A stretch of DNA of 64,000 bases from Distichodus sexfasciatus (Eukaryota; Chordata; Actinopteri; Characiformes; Distichodontidae). A program made the translations under genes and the position numbers. A model generated the notes under the pieces. That model was not told where the DNA came from. It did no database searches and saw only the letters and a program-made list of their open reading frames with translations. Of the stretch, positions 10,301 to 21,705 are shown one piece after another. The stretch covers positions 2,045,274 to 2,109,273 of the forward strand of contig JAVGVS010000054.1 of NCBI GenBank assembly GCA_032718565.1, read 5' to 3'. Numbering within the stretch: position 1 is the stretch's first letter; every line of letters starts with the position of its first letter.

Positions 10301-11040
10301 GAATTCAAGCAGGGTCAGGGCCAGGTGGCTCTGAGAGGTAGGACAATGCCGTTTTTACACCACATGCCAAATAATTGGAACATGCAAAGCCTAAGCAACA
10401 GTAAACATGTTTTAGTCATTATTTCATATCTTTATATCTATGAGAAATCATTTCACTGGAAGCAGGTTTCCAAATTGACAGCGATAATGGAAGCTTGTGA
10501 ACATTAAATTCACATCATGCCAGCACATATTGCAAAATTTGGGGTTTAAGACAGTTTTTTTAACTTAGGAAACTAAAACTAGACACCAAACATGGTGGCG
10601 GTTGACCAACTGTGTGGTGGAAAATTTGTGCAAATTTAATTTTGCTCACCGCCATTTTTCACCGATTTTTCACTTGGCAGCTAATTATTACTGGTCATAC
10701 ACACTTACACACTCGCTTTCACATGCACACCTCTCACTCTCACACACACACACACACACGCAGAGGACAGGATTCAGCATAGGCGGTCGGTAATCTCATG
10801 TCTGCAATTTGTCACCTCTCCATTGTGTCTGACCAGCTGGAGTGATTGCAGCTCATTGCCTATGTATACGCGCTAATATCTTGTGATCCAGCAAGTGTGT
10901 GTGCTCAGCAAGCAAATGCTAATTACATCCCTCAGCATGACCCCTATCACACACACACACACACAAACACACACACCATCTCCAGGCCTGGGAATGCAAA
11001 AAAAACCCCACCCAGGAGCGTATCGCTGACGTTGGAGCCG
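10301..11040. other. Unique intronic sequence with CA runs
   Basis: Includes short CA runs at 10742-10759 and 10950-10976. The rest is unique, and no exon is supported. Confidence 0.4.
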
Positions 11041-11950
11041 TAAAAATAAACCAGTATTCCATCTTTGCAGAAATAGCTTGAACTCCTCCTCCTCCTCTTA
11101 CTCCCTCACTTTCTGCCTTCACGGGGCGAATGGTTCGCCGTACCCAGGACTCTTGGCGCAGAGGCCCATCTTCAGGCGTTTTCTTTTTATTCCGCTCCAT
11201 GCGGCAACGCTTCAATAAATTCAGTCGCTTCTAAATCGAGCCTCGGCCCCCGAGTATGACGAGCTCTGGGGTCATAAAACAACGAAGCGATAGCCGTGAA
11301 GGTGCGCGGAAAGGCAAACTTGGCCAGCGGCGCTTTTGCGTCTGGGGTGAGGTGTGTGTGTGTGTTAATCAATACCAGACCACCTCCCGAGGTTAAGCTA
11401 ACAGAGCGAAAAAGAGTTTGCCACAAGCTTGCTGGCTTTCAGTTTCGCCAGGTGGAGTTTTGGGAGAAATAAAGCGAGAAATTTCGGATGTTAATTTGTC
11501 CCACGTGTGTGTGTGTGAAACGTGTGGTGTGTGTTTTTATCTAGGTATGTTGGGCAAAATTGAGGCTTTGGGATCGCTCTTTATCTTCCACCACCTTTAG
11601 AGATCCAGCCTCGTGCCTGTCTCCTCAGCCTCTTTCTCTCTTTTCCAAAGTATATGACGGTACGCGTTCCAAACTAGGCGTCTCTTCCTTCTAGAGGCTG
11701 GAGTGGCGGCGTGCGGCCTGCAGGTGGAGCTGGAGGTCAGCAGGGGCTCTAGCGCCACACGTATCCCTCCCTCCATCTCTCCTTCCTCCTCCCTCTTTCC
11801 TCCTTCCACGGGCTGGTCTGAGAAAAAAAAGGACCAAAAAGCTCTTATAAAAACAAAACCGAATATGCTTCCAGGCGGCATATGACTTCCCTCCCTCTTT
11901 TTTTGCTGCTTCGGTGTGCTTCTGCTACACTTTGCTTTAGCTGGCATTCG
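11040..11950. other. GC-richer conserved-looking noncoding block
   Basis: Balanced, CpG-containing, repeat-poor sequence at 11060-11410 and 11600-11930, unlike the AT-rich surroundings. A 207-residue minus-strand frame (11597-12220) crosses it but runs into purine tracts, shows no known domain and has no splice logic, so I do not call it a gene. Candidate regulatory DNA. Confidence 0.3.
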
Positions 11951-11954
11951 CCGA

Positions 11955-12545
11955 CAGACAAAGTGATGCCTTAATGTATGGATTCTAGCCTGTCCGATCC
12001 CTCTCTCGTTCTCTCTTTTCTCTTTTCTCTCGCTCAACCTCCGCTCAAAGGTCTTAGCTGGAAGAGAGAGGGCCGAGCATGTTTTCATAATGTATGGATG
12101 GAGTCTCTCTTTCATTGAGACCTCGGGCCACGCCCTGTTTTGCAGATGCTTGAGAGAAAGCATAGATGAGAAAGAAAAGAGGGGAGCGAAAGAGAGGGAT
12201 TGTGCTGGCTTAGAATCCATACCTTAAAACATAACTAAGATCACTGAGCGGAGGCTGCGTGAGAAAGAAGAGAAGGAGAAGAGAATGAAAGAGAGAGAAG
12301 AGAAAATAAAAGAAATGTTTGCCTTCAATGTGTGGATTCTATCAAGGCTCTCTCTTTCATTCTCTCTTTCTTTCATAACTTGGGCCATACCCTGTTTAGA
12401 AGAGAACGAAAGTGATGCCTTAATGTAGAGATTCTATCCATTCCAATCCCTTTCTTTCATTCTTTCTTTTCCCTCTTTCTTTTCTTTCTCTCCCAGAATC
12501 CACTCGAGGATCTTCGCAGAAAGAGAGAATAAAGAGAAAAAGAAT
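11955..12545. repeat. Diverged local duplications with CT/GA tracts
   Basis: AAGTGATGCCTTAATGTA plus GATTCTA occurs at about 11961 and 12410. ATTCTAT/GGAGT with CTCTCTTTCATT and GGGCCAYRCCCTGTTT occurs at about 12090-12142 and 12330-12395. The blocks are duplicated and rearranged within 0.6 kb, with pyrimidine tracts between them. Confidence 0.6.
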
Positions 12546-12547
12546 GT

Positions 12548-12700
12548 AAGGGCTTGTTTACACGTACGTAGATATTTTTATAAACACATTCTTTTAATAC
12601 ATTTGGGCATTTCGTTTACACCTTAAACAGGTTTTAGCCATCCTCCGAAGTGAATTTTATAGCAATTTCGCGAATATTGCTACTTTATACATCATGAAAA
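12548..12700 (+). mobile_element. DNA transposon terminus (GGGCYTGTTTACACG type)
   Basis: AGGGCTTGTTTACACGTACG followed by ATATTTTTATAAACACAT matches the left terminus of the MITE at 22263-22567. The right end was not located; the following sequence to about 13320 may be part of the same or another element. Confidence 0.45.
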
Positions 12701-13380
12701 CCTTCACGTTTCCAGCGTTCTTTTTGAGCGTCCACTGACACTGATAGTCGAAATTAACACGGCCGATGTCTTGAGTTGCAATACCGTAACAATTGGGGTG
12801 GCAGTGTGTTCAAGTTTTAATTGCAACGTCCTTAACATTGTTCCGTCAACATGGGTGAGCCCTTTGGCCGTCTTTTTTGCACCTTCGTAACATGCAAATG
12901 CAAATAATTTTAATTTTCAACATCTTTTCCCCCTCATTTCACAGCAGAACCCGACAACATTTTCCCGCACTGCCGCTTTCTACTTCTTCCTCTTCTTGTC
13001 ACTTTACGGCGGACTGGACGCTTTATAGCTCTTATACACTACCTGTTGGAATCCATAAGATTAACAACATACGCTGGTTTAGTCAGTACACTGCTTGTCA
13101 CTTGCCAGCATCATAAGCGTGCATGTACATAGTGTTAAGTGTATGGCCCAACAACTGAGGGCTGCACAGTGTTGAGAATGTGAACACATGTGCAGTGCGT
13201 ATTTACAATACAAAATATGAGTAACTGTGTTCAAATTGATTCTGTTTAAATAGTGATAATTAGAGGCCACAGTTACTTTGTTGAAATAAATGGATTTTTG
13301 AGGTCTTCCTGTTTCATGTGAAATTTGTCTCCCTCTCTATCCCTCTCTATCCCTCTCTAATTTTTGGTAATTCCCGCATT
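12700..13380. other. Sequence of uncertain origin
   Basis: Moderately AT-rich, with a threefold CCCTCTCTAT run at 13330-13360. No exon is recognised; part may be old transposon. Confidence 0.3.
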
Positions 13381-13800
13381 GCGGAAACCCAAAACAAAAC
13401 CGCGCCAATAAGAAACCTAGTATAAGCGTCCTGTTAATGTTGGTGCGTCAGTTACAATGGACCGAGCCAGCGCAACCAGGCCAGCAGTGCCGGGCAGGAA
13501 TGCATTTTCTTACTCGGAAATTTGGTCTTTTGGTCCCTCTACTGGTAAATGTAATATTGTGTCTATTCAGGAGATTTGAGCAGCAGCAATTGGTAGAAAA
13601 CAAAGCAAGCATTTACCAGGATGTGATTGCATTTCCATGTAGTTGCAAAAAGCACGTGACAGTATATTAAATAATCCAAAGTATTCAGAATCGTTACTCA
13701 CATTGAGTAACCGCAATAGGTTACAAACTACATTTTGGGCATGCTGTTCTGTAATCTGTAGTGGAATACATTTTAAAAGCGTAACACTGGGGAGACTACT
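13380..13800 (+). mobile_element. hAT-type transposon remnant
   Basis: The segment ends with GTTACTCACATTGAGTAACC, ATACATTTTAAAAGCGTAAC and ACTGGGGAG, text typical of hAT termini in fish. The 77-residue frame at 13437-13670 lies inside and shows no intact transposase domain. Confidence 0.5.
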
Positions 13801-14027
13801 GCCGATTAGGGGGTTTGATCACATAATTGCTTAGTCTTGTACTGGTTGAACTGTGTCAATAAAACCAAAATAAAACTACTCTACTTTGCTCCAGAACTAC
13901 CGCCATTGTTGCTAGAAAATTGCTTGACTGTATATGCCCTTCCTTCCTCAATTTTTTATTATTTGCTTCAAGTGAAGTGACATTATTGGAGCCATTTAAA
14001 CAGCCTCCAAACTCTGCTGTAAAAAAG

Positions 14028-14156
14028 ATCTCCACTGAAAGCGTCTTTTTTTTTTTCGCTGAAAAAGTAACAGGTATCCTGAAGCTAGGCTCATGAGGTT
14101 TATATAACAAATAAGCCGCTGCCGCACAAAATTGCATTTGGTGGACACGCCCTTAA
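14028..14156 (-). mobile_element. MITE fragment (GTGTCCACC end)
   Basis: On the minus strand it starts GGGCGTGTCCACCAAATG, matching the left end of the element at 1407, and ends with a T run and GCTTTCAGTGG. Confidence 0.45.
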
Positions 14157-14159
14157 TAC

Positions 14160-15080
14160 TTAGCCATAAGGACAAAAAACTAACAAAAAGAAATAATTCT
14201 TTAATCAATATTGAGATCATATTGAGTCCAAATTAATCATGATTTTGGTTGAGAATTAAATGTCGCTTGTGTAACCAAAGACTACGCTCTCAATTAGACC
14301 ATAAAAGCAGTAATCCTCTAGATCGGCTCATATCCACTCCCCCACCCCTCTACTTTTCTCTGGGCCGCCATCCTTACCTCTTTACCGCAACTGCAGGGCC
14401 GATGGCTGCAAAATCCCCTCCCGGTAGGTGGCAGTGAAGAGAAAATCTGACCCCCAAATCATGAGAGTCAAAAAATCGTTACTCCTGCCTGATATGATCC
14501 CTTCCATTAGGAAAGTAAGCCCACAGAGGTGGGGAAAAGAAAGTGATGGAGAAGAAATGGGAAGGCAGAAAAGAGAGAGAGAGAGGGAGAGAGAGGGAGC
14601 AAGATTTATGTCACACCGCTCTGAGGAAGACAACCAGCTCAGCATTTCTCTCACCTGCTTCATGCATTGAGTGCCGAAATAAAATTAAAAGCCGTCATAA
14701 TACAATGGCTCACAGTAAATATGTAAATGGCGTCGAGGTGGGGGACCAGGAAGGGAGGAACAGGGGAGTGAAGGGGAAAAGTGTAGAGATGAGAGTGGGG
14801 GGGTGGGCACGACAAACAGCAGAAACCTAATGGATTCTGAAGGTTAGCCAGATTGCGCCGCTCAGCTTTCCTGTAGTGGCCGCTTGCCACTTTTAATTCA
14901 GGGCGATAAGACATGAAAAGGTCTCTGACGTAACACAATTACCTGGGACCGAGGAGGAGGAAGTAGGAAGAGGAGCTGGCTCCGAAACTGGCTAGAGCTG
15001 GCAGAAATGCTAGTTCGGCTCCGTTCGGCCTTGCGTTCTGAAGTTTGATTTTAATCATTGAGTGGAATCGTTTAGTGGAT
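14160..15080. other. Unique block, conserved-looking in parts
   Basis: Contains a GA tract at 14570-14600. The stretch 14640-14950 combines AATAAAATTAAAAG, TAAATATGTAAATGG and GTCTCTGACGTAAC and is free of recognised repeats. No convincing exon. Confidence 0.3.
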
Positions 15081-15169
15081 TGTGTTTATTTAATGAAAAA
15101 GATATGCTTTGGTTTTGTGGTTTAGGGCCAGGAAGGATTTGCATCTTAAATCGTTAACGACCCAGAGTG

Positions 15170-15441
15170 ACTCCGATTTTCCTAATTACAGGGACAGTTC
15201 ATGTGCAGCAACTTGGGGCCATTGGGTTGCTCTCCAGAAACCGTTCCTGTCCGTACGAATAGAATGGACATCATTCTGGGGGAACACTAAATTAAAGGTC
15301 ATCCATGAAGGTCCAAAATGCACCTGGGGAGCGGTGCTTTAGGGCGATACTGTGCTCCGCAGAGTACCAGTGGTAACATTACCAGTCGGCGACCTTCTGA
15401 TCATGGGGCCAGCACTTCATAATGACCACACTACCGTCTGC
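15170..15441 (-). mobile_element. SINE fragments
   Basis: 15352-15441 is a family A SINE fragment on the minus strand (TACCAGTCGGCGACCTTCTG, then GATCATGGGGCCAGCAC). 15178-15235 (CCTAATTACAGGGACAGTTC) matches family C fragments at 23338 and 42960. Confidence 0.5.
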
Positions 15442-15449
15442 CATAAGCT

Positions 15450-15760
15450 TTAGGGGCTGGTTTCATGGCCATGGATTAAGCCCGTCTTCAAGACCCCTAA
15501 ATTGTGTGAGTGTCAATGGTTACCATTCAAACTCAAAGCTAGTCTAGGTCTAGGCCTAATTCTTGACTGGAAAATTGACTGAGAGTCTTGCTCAGGAGCC
15601 CAATGGACATCTTCTTCCAGAGGTGAGTTTCAGCCCACAACATATAGGGCCAATTTCCCAGTCGAGGATTAAGCCTAGTCCTAGATTAGCTGGAGATTTA
15701 ATCAAGTAAATCTACTAATGCTTTAGTCGAGATTGCATTTAATCCATGAGCAAGCCAACC
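15450..15760. mobile_element. MITE-like fragments (GGATTAAGCC type)
   Basis: ATGGATTAAGCCCGTCTT and GAGGATTAAGCCTAGTCCTA are two related segments, each next to GGTTTCATGG or AATTTCCCAG, resembling inverted or repeated MITE ends. Boundaries not resolved. Confidence 0.4.
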
Positions 15761-15787
15761 CGCCAGATCTGGCCAACATTATTTAAA

Positions 15788-15990
15788 GGCAGTTAAGCAT
15801 AACGGTTGAGAGTTGGCCCGTGATCAGCGGAGTGCGCCGGTCGTCAGTCCTGACCCGGTAAAGGTACTGCTAAAGTACTCATGAGCAAGCTACCGTCCTC
15901 AAGCACTTCTCTCCGGATGGGTCAAATGCAGAGGTCACTTTTGGCTGTGGTGTGTTTACAATGACAAATCATTACTGACTTTAACGTAGA
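15788..15990 (+). mobile_element. tRNA-derived SINE, family A
   Basis: Head GGCAGTTAAGCATAACGGTT with a degraded B box, then GTACTCATGAGCAAGCTACC, GGTCAAATGCAGAGGTCAC and ACAATGACAAATCATTACT. Confidence 0.8.
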
Positions 15991-15994
15991 AACT

Positions 15995-16262
15995 TCATTC
16001 ATTCATTATCCAAACACTTCGTCAACACAAAGTGCGAGGGAGAGAGCAGGAGCCTATCCAGGAACTACTGTCACTTGAAGACAAGGACAACAACCAGGCA
16101 GGCGTAACTACATAACACACCCACTCATTCACATTAGGGTCAATTTAGATTCACAAATTAACCTATATTGCATGTATGGACTGTGGGGAGTCCCAAAACT
16201 TAAGCCAACCACAAGGGATCAAAACCAGGCCCTTCTTTGTGAGGCTGCAGCCTTCAACTGCC
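15995..16262 (-). mobile_element. SINE, family B, diverged
   Basis: On the minus strand it ends with the ATAATGAATGAATGAA tail shared by family B. AATTAACCTATATTGCATGT and CAGGCCCTTCTTTGTGAGG mark the body and head. Diverged from the other copies. Confidence 0.7.
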
Positions 16263-16414
16263 TATAACTACTGTACATACATATGTAGAAAGTTGTCAGA
16301 AAAACAGACACCCAAGTGAGGTACAAGGTACCTGAAAATTCTACTCAGGTACACAAACAACGTCTTCATACTTCATTTCGCTCACCAATGCTCTAGCAAA
16401 ATATTTTTCACTGA

Positions 16415-16619
16415 GGCAGTTGGTAGCATAGCAGTTAGAACGTTTGCTCAGTGATCGGAGGCTTGCTGGTTCAAGTCCCGGACCAGTAAAGGTACCACTG
16501 AGATATGCCTGAATGAGGTACCATCCCCAAGAACTGCTATCTACGGTACATCCGGTCAGAAAAAGCACATTTAGTTTGTGTGTGCGGTGCTGTAAACACA
16601 ATAAGCAATCAGTCACTCA
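16415..16619 (+). mobile_element. tRNA-derived SINE, family A
   Basis: Head GGCAGTTGGTAGCATAGCAG, B box GGTTCAAGTCC, then CCAGTAAAGGTACCACTGAG and the ACACAATAAGCAATCAGTCA tail. Confidence 0.8.
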
Positions 16620-17492
16620 AATAAGTGAATAAACCACTAAAAGCTAACACAATCAAGAGAGTACAGACAAACACGAAAACATTTCCACTCCTACTCTTCA
16701 TTTCGGCCAGGCTGACGTGGACTATGTGCAGCAAAACTAGCTGCTTCCTTTTCCCATGCTTGACCTAGCTTCACCGAGCAGTAATGGCACTGCTCGTTGG
16801 CTGTGTGTGTGTGTGTGTGTGGGTGTGTCATAGCGGGTGACAAGGAGCAGCTGTAAATTGTCACTAGTGTTAAATTTATACAGGACCTTGGGATGAGACG
16901 TAGCCTGCTGCACACACTACACAGACTATTGAGCCAGAAATGCCATCAACTCCCTCTCTCCATCTCCCCACTTCCTCAAGACACAGAAGGCTTCAAAAGC
17001 AATAAACTGCATGTATTTTTACATACAGATGTGCCCAGCGTTCTGCTGAGAAGCAGGTTAGCAGCCCTGCTCAATTTTCTCGGTGTGTTTAAGTGCCGTG
17101 GTGACTCTATATATATAAATAACATACCGAAGCAGGGGCGCGCTCTTAACCCTCAAGCATGAGCCTTCAATCCGTGGCTGAGTCTCTGTGGCATTCCGCA
17201 AACAGCATGGCTCGGACACAAAAGTGGCGACCTCTGAAACAGGCCTGCGTCTTTTTCCGTCGCGTCTCCCCTCTTCTGAAATGCGACCTCGAAACTGGCG
17301 GATAAAGGACCTCCACGGTGGAGGAGAGACCTCACGGCTTGGTAGCAACAAGGGGCGGATGGAGGAGACAGAGATGGAGGGAGGAGAAAATGTAAAAAAA
17401 AAAAGCGATAATCGGTCAAGAAGTCAGGATGAAGATCCAGAAGAACAGATTCTCAAAATGACGGGAAAAATGTTTTCACATAGCCATTATGT
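16620..17492. other. Unique intronic sequence
   Basis: Contains a (GT)n run at 16803-16828. The rest, including 17150-17400, is GC-balanced and unique. Open frames here run into the CT tract and lack domains. Confidence 0.4.
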
Positions 17493-18021
17493 GCTCTCTC
17501 TTTGTTTCTCTTCTCTCTCTCTTTCTCTCTCTCACTCCATTTGTCCCTCTCTTTCTTTCTCTCTCTTTTCTCTCTTCATCTCTCTCTTAATCTCTCCCCC
17601 TCTCTCCATCTCTCAATCTGTCTCTCCATCTCTCAATCTGTCTCTCCATCTCTCCCTCACTCTCTCCCTCCATCTGTCACTCTCTCTCATCTCTATCTCT
17701 TTCTCAGTTCTTCCCCGTCTCTCTCACTCCATTTGTCTCTCTTTCCCTCTCTCTTTCTCTGTTTCTCTCACTCTTTTCTCTCTCACTCTCTCCCTCCATC
17801 TGTCACTCTCTCTCCATCTCTCACTTTCTCTCTCCATCTCTCTTCCTCTCTCAATCCCTCTCTCTCCCTCCCTCTTCTTCTCTCCTTCTCTCTCTCCATC
17901 TCAATCCCTCTATAAATCCCTCTTTCTCTCCATCTCTTTCCATCTCTCAATCTTGCTTTCCATCTCTCTCCATTTCTTTCGCTCTCCACCTCTCCCTCTC
18001 TCCATCCCCTCCCTCTCTCTC
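17493..18021. repeat. Long (CT)n-rich polypyrimidine tract
   Basis: About 530 bp that is almost pure C/T on the plus strand, dominated by TCTCTC, TCCATCTC and TCACTCTC. Stop codons are nearly excluded, which creates the 279- and 137-residue serine/leucine-rich frames. Confidence 0.95.
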
Positions 18022-18560
18022 TCCTGATGAGAGGGGGCTGGAGAGGGCAATCAGCGGTCGGCGTTTTGGAGAGCATTTGTGTGTGTTGATGTGTGTGTGT
18101 GAGATGGCTAGTGTGTGACAATTGACCAGCAAAGAGGATTAGGATGCCATGTTGTGACACTTGCATTGGAAAGAAGGGTGAAGAGGGGGATGGAAATGAT
18201 GGTGAAAAAGAGGAGGATCTGCTCCAACCCAAGCATGTATATATAAGTCTGTCTCCTCGTGAGTCCGGCCGACAGCTCGCCACCATCAACACTCTGATTA
18301 GAGATCGATTCACTCCAATCAAAACCCCTTCTCTCTCTCTCTCAACCATCCTGCTCCTCGCAACTGTCACTTCCTGCACTGCTCTCGACCTAAAGTGAAA
18401 AGGCCGCTGTCCTTGAAGTGGAGAACTCTCACTGTTTGAAAAAAAAAATGACAAAGAAATTGAAAAGAATTTAGGGGCCGAGTTCATACACGTATCATTC
18501 ATTCATTTAAAAAATTAAAACCAACAACCAAAACCCTCCAAAAAACTGAAGAACTTGTGG
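18022..18560. other. Unique intronic sequence
   Basis: Small GT run at 18078-18102; otherwise no recognised element or exon. Confidence 0.4.
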
Positions 18561-18565
18561 TGTGA

Positions 18566-19165
18566 GGAGATCTCGTGCCATCTCGATATTAAAACGTGAC
18601 GATATTTCTCATCAGGTGAAACGTTCTCTCACAAAATAGTATGGTGTTATTTTTGTGCCGAAATTCTTAGCATGCAGCAAACTCTGGGGTCCGTACACAC
18701 TCAACTCTGATTACACTCGCTCCTTACTACCTCATACCAAACTCCCGCTTGGTACTGCATTATAAATGTGCCAAAACACAGCCAATCACAGACTTGGAGA
18801 GAGCTGATTGACTGATTTGGTCTCCAATCAGGTGGTCAATATGGTTTCAAGTTCATATATCAAATAGCAACACACATTTTTCCTGCACGACACCAAAAGA
18901 AGCAACAAGAAGACGGGTTGTGGGTTATTTAGCTGAAGATTTTGGGAGTAGTGTTCTCAGCCAGTGTTATGCTGTCATTATGTGTTAAGGCATGTATCAC
19001 CAAGCGTTTTTTCATGCAATGTGATCAAAACCTCACTTCCAGAGCACTTTCTCTGTTTAAAGTTTTCTTTAAAATATCGTTGAAATCTTGTCTCGTCTTG
19101 TTCTTGTGAACCCAATCTCGGGTGCTGTCTCCTCTCGAGAGCTGAGTGTCTTGTCCCACCCCTAA
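18566..19165. mobile_element. Probable hAT-like element, compound
   Basis: The right end, read inverted, starts TTAGGGGTGGGACAAGACAC. The left part carries TCTCGTGCCATCTCGATATT, the usual inner text of GGGGTGGGAC-type fish hAT elements. AAAACCTCACTTCCAGAGCA near 19027 is shared with the element at 1407, so another insertion or recombination is likely. Confidence 0.4.
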
Positions 19166-20400
19166 TAAGAACTGATTTCCCGATCTTTCATCCAAAATGG
19201 GAAGAACTGAAAAACATCTAGGCTTTTCTGACTAACATTTCTGAACATGTGGGTAAAACAAACTTGCATTCTTTCATTTGTTTCTTTAAATGAAAACAAA
19301 AGAGTCTTGCACTTCATTAAACATGGGAATGATAGTGGGTATTTCAATTTTGACTTATAATAGGAAAATAGGAAATCTATAAGCAACATTAAAGACTGAA
19401 TCTGGAAAACAACCGTTTGGGCTTTTCTTCTAATTTGGCTCCAACAAATGAATGCTAAACGTATTTGACTCAGTTGTGTTAATATAAAGAGGGTGATGAG
19501 TTTTAAAGCTTTGTATCTGTAATAAAAGCCATCACTCTCCATCCTTCTTAAGGCTTTTTGAAGCCGTGCTAGGGTGTTTGGACACAGAAAGGGACAATCA
19601 ACGTCCTGATTCTAGCAAAGAGATCTTTTCCAAAATGCGTCTGGAATTATCAGCAAATCAATATATTCTCTCTCCCTCTTCCTCCTCCTCCTTCTTTTTT
19701 GACTCTGCCTTTAACGCGGCTTTCCGAGATGACAGATCTTCTGAAATGTAGACTTAAAAAAACAGAACAAAGGGCTGCCTCTTGACATTAAGCAAGAGAA
19801 CAGACAGACAGACACACAGACAGACAGACAGAGAAAAGGGAGAAGGAGGAGCAGAGAGGAAACGGAAGAGTGAGAGGGAGTGATAAAGAGAAAAAGAGAG
19901 AGAATCTGTCATGCTCTGAGCCTTTTTTGCGAGATTGCTTGCCTTGTACAAACACACGCGAGAAAAGAGACGGCTTTCCATTTGGCAGCATTGGTCATAG
20001 TTTCTTCCTCAGCCTGGCCGTGTGGAAAAGAAAAAGAGGAGGAGAAAGAAAGAAGAAAGAGGAGAAGAAGGAGAAGAAGAAGAAAAACCCATCTGGATGC
20101 TCTGTGATACCGAATCAGCGGGAGGCAGTAACAGGGCATTTTGAAGAACGCACCACTGAACTTTAGGGCTGTCGTTCTTGAAAGACATCTCTTCTGGAAA
20201 TAAAAAAAAGAAGAAGAAAGGAATGATTTCCTTCTTACCTCTGAATTCCTTACTGCCATGAACTTTGGGGGCATAGAAGAGCTGGAGCATCAGAGGATTA
20301 ACGTAAGAGAGACAGGATGTGATGCTGATGCTCACGGCTGCCGTGTTAACTGGGCTGAAGGCCGTGGAAAAAGCGGCAAACTAAGGCCTTAACAGTAGAC
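19166..20400. other. Unique sequence with purine tracts
   Basis: 19166-19560 is AT-rich and unique. 19800-19910 and 20025-20090 are purine-rich (ACAGACAG and GAAGAAGA units). Frames over the tracts are charged low-complexity text, not genes. Confidence 0.4.
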
Positions 20401-20404
20401 AAGG

Positions 20405-20950
20405 TACTACAGAGAGAGAGAGAGGAGAGAGAGAGGATAGATAGATGAATGCAAGAGAAGGTGAGAGAACAGAGAAGAAGAGAGAGACAGCTATAGATTT
20501 GCTCCTCTAATATCTGCAGGCTTGAATCTTTGTGCCGGTGTTTAAGCGTCTCCTGCCCGGAATGAAGCCTGCAGCAATTTTCCGAGCGTTGTCTGCAGAG
20601 TGCTGCTCAGCCCCGACTGTAAACGCAATTGAGAGAAAGACAGCCTTTTTAATATAGGTTATTAGTTTCCCGTCCTCCCCACTGACTTATAAATAATTTC
20701 TGACAGCAACAAAAGTAACAGACGGGGAACCCAACTTTATTACACTCACACACCTCCCACTTTCATTTCTCCTTCTGCCCTTTTTCCCTCTTCCCTCCCT
20801 CCCTCTCTTTCTCTCTCTCAATCCTTTTCTTACCACATGTAGTGAGATCTCTGACACTCAATTTATAGCCGCACTTTCTCTGTCAATTTCGATCCGCCTC
20901 ACTCAAAACTCTCTTCACCCAAGCTTGCTTTTTAGCCTGGGGCTGCAATA
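20405..20950. other. Unique, conserved-looking block after a GA tract
   Basis: GA tract at 20409-20500, then repeat-free sequence at 20500-20720 with AAACGCAATTGAGAG and CTTATAAATAATTTCTGAC. Candidate noncoding conserved element; no exon. Confidence 0.3.
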
Positions 20951-20989
20951 AGTGGATGGCAAAGTCTCTCTCTGTCTCTCCTCTCTCTC

Positions 20990-21290
20990 TCCCCCCCTCT
21001 CTTCATCCCTCACTCTCCCTCTTGATCCCTCTCTCTCTCTGTCTATCCCTCTCTCTCGCTCGCACCCCCCCTCTCTTCATCCCTCACTCTCCCTCTTGAT
21101 CCCTCTCTCTCTCTGTCTATCCCTCTCTCTCGCTCGCACCCCCCCTCTCTTCATCCCTCACTCTCCCTCTTGATCCCTCTCTCTCTCTGTCTATCCCTCT
21201 CTCTCGCTCGCACCCCCCCTCTCTTCATCCCTCACTCTCCCTCTTGATCCCTCTCTCTCTCCCTCTCTCTCGCTCGCACCCCCCCTCTCT
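20990..21290. repeat. 74-bp tandem repeat in a CT tract
   Basis: CTTCATCCCTCACTCTCCCT recurs at 21001, 21075, 21149 and 21223, exactly 74 bp apart, with nearly identical units containing CTCTCTCGCTCGCACC. The near identity implies recent expansion. Confidence 0.95.
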
Positions 21291-21420
21291 CTGTCTCTCC
21301 CTCTCTCTCTCTTTTTCTCTATCTCTCCTTTCATCTCTCTTCATCCCTCTCTCTGTCTCTTCCTCTCTCTCTCTTCATCCCTCTCTCTCTGTGGCTCTTG
21401 CTCTCTCTCTCAGTGGTATA
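21291..21420. repeat. (CT)n-rich tract
   Basis: Continuation of the pyrimidine tract without the 74-bp period. A short GA run follows at 21502-21530. Confidence 0.9.
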
Positions 21421-21500
21421 TTGATTAGATGGTATGAAGAGAAGGGATTTTGATGCTCTCTCTCTACCCCCTCTAATCAGAGGAGAAGGACCATGCAAAC

Positions 21501-21533
<33 letters not shown>

Positions 21534-21615
21534 CAATTGAACAGAATAAGGCTAAAGCCTTAGACCAGACCCTCCAGGATCTGGCAACGCAACGATCGCA
21601 ACTATTAATGCAAAT

Positions 21616-21705
21616 CTCAGCCAATGAAGGAGCAGTGGGCAGCTTACATAGGCACCACCCGGGGAGCCACGCTTGGGGACGTACCACAGAGGTGCTCAGG
21701 TCATA
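21616..21705 (-). mobile_element. Family A SINE fragment
   Basis: AAGGAGCAGTGGGCAGCTTA and GCTTGGGGACGTACC match the middle of family A on the minus strand; both ends are lost. Confidence 0.55.

Noticed and set aside
9790..10308. 172-residue minus-strand frame with repeated SLDPSESWSC
   Set aside because: Direct translation of the 60-bp minisatellite.
11597..12220. 207-residue minus-strand open frame
   Set aside because: Crosses purine tracts and duplicated blocks, with no recognisable domain and no conserved pattern visible.
14416..14436. Extra CTCF-like site (GGTAGGTGGCAGTG)
   Set aside because: Only a partial match to the core and not in a repeat family context; too weak to call.
17188..18027. 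279-residue plus-strand open frame
   Set aside because: Most of it is translation of the CT tract (serine, leucine, histidine), with no domain or splice logic.
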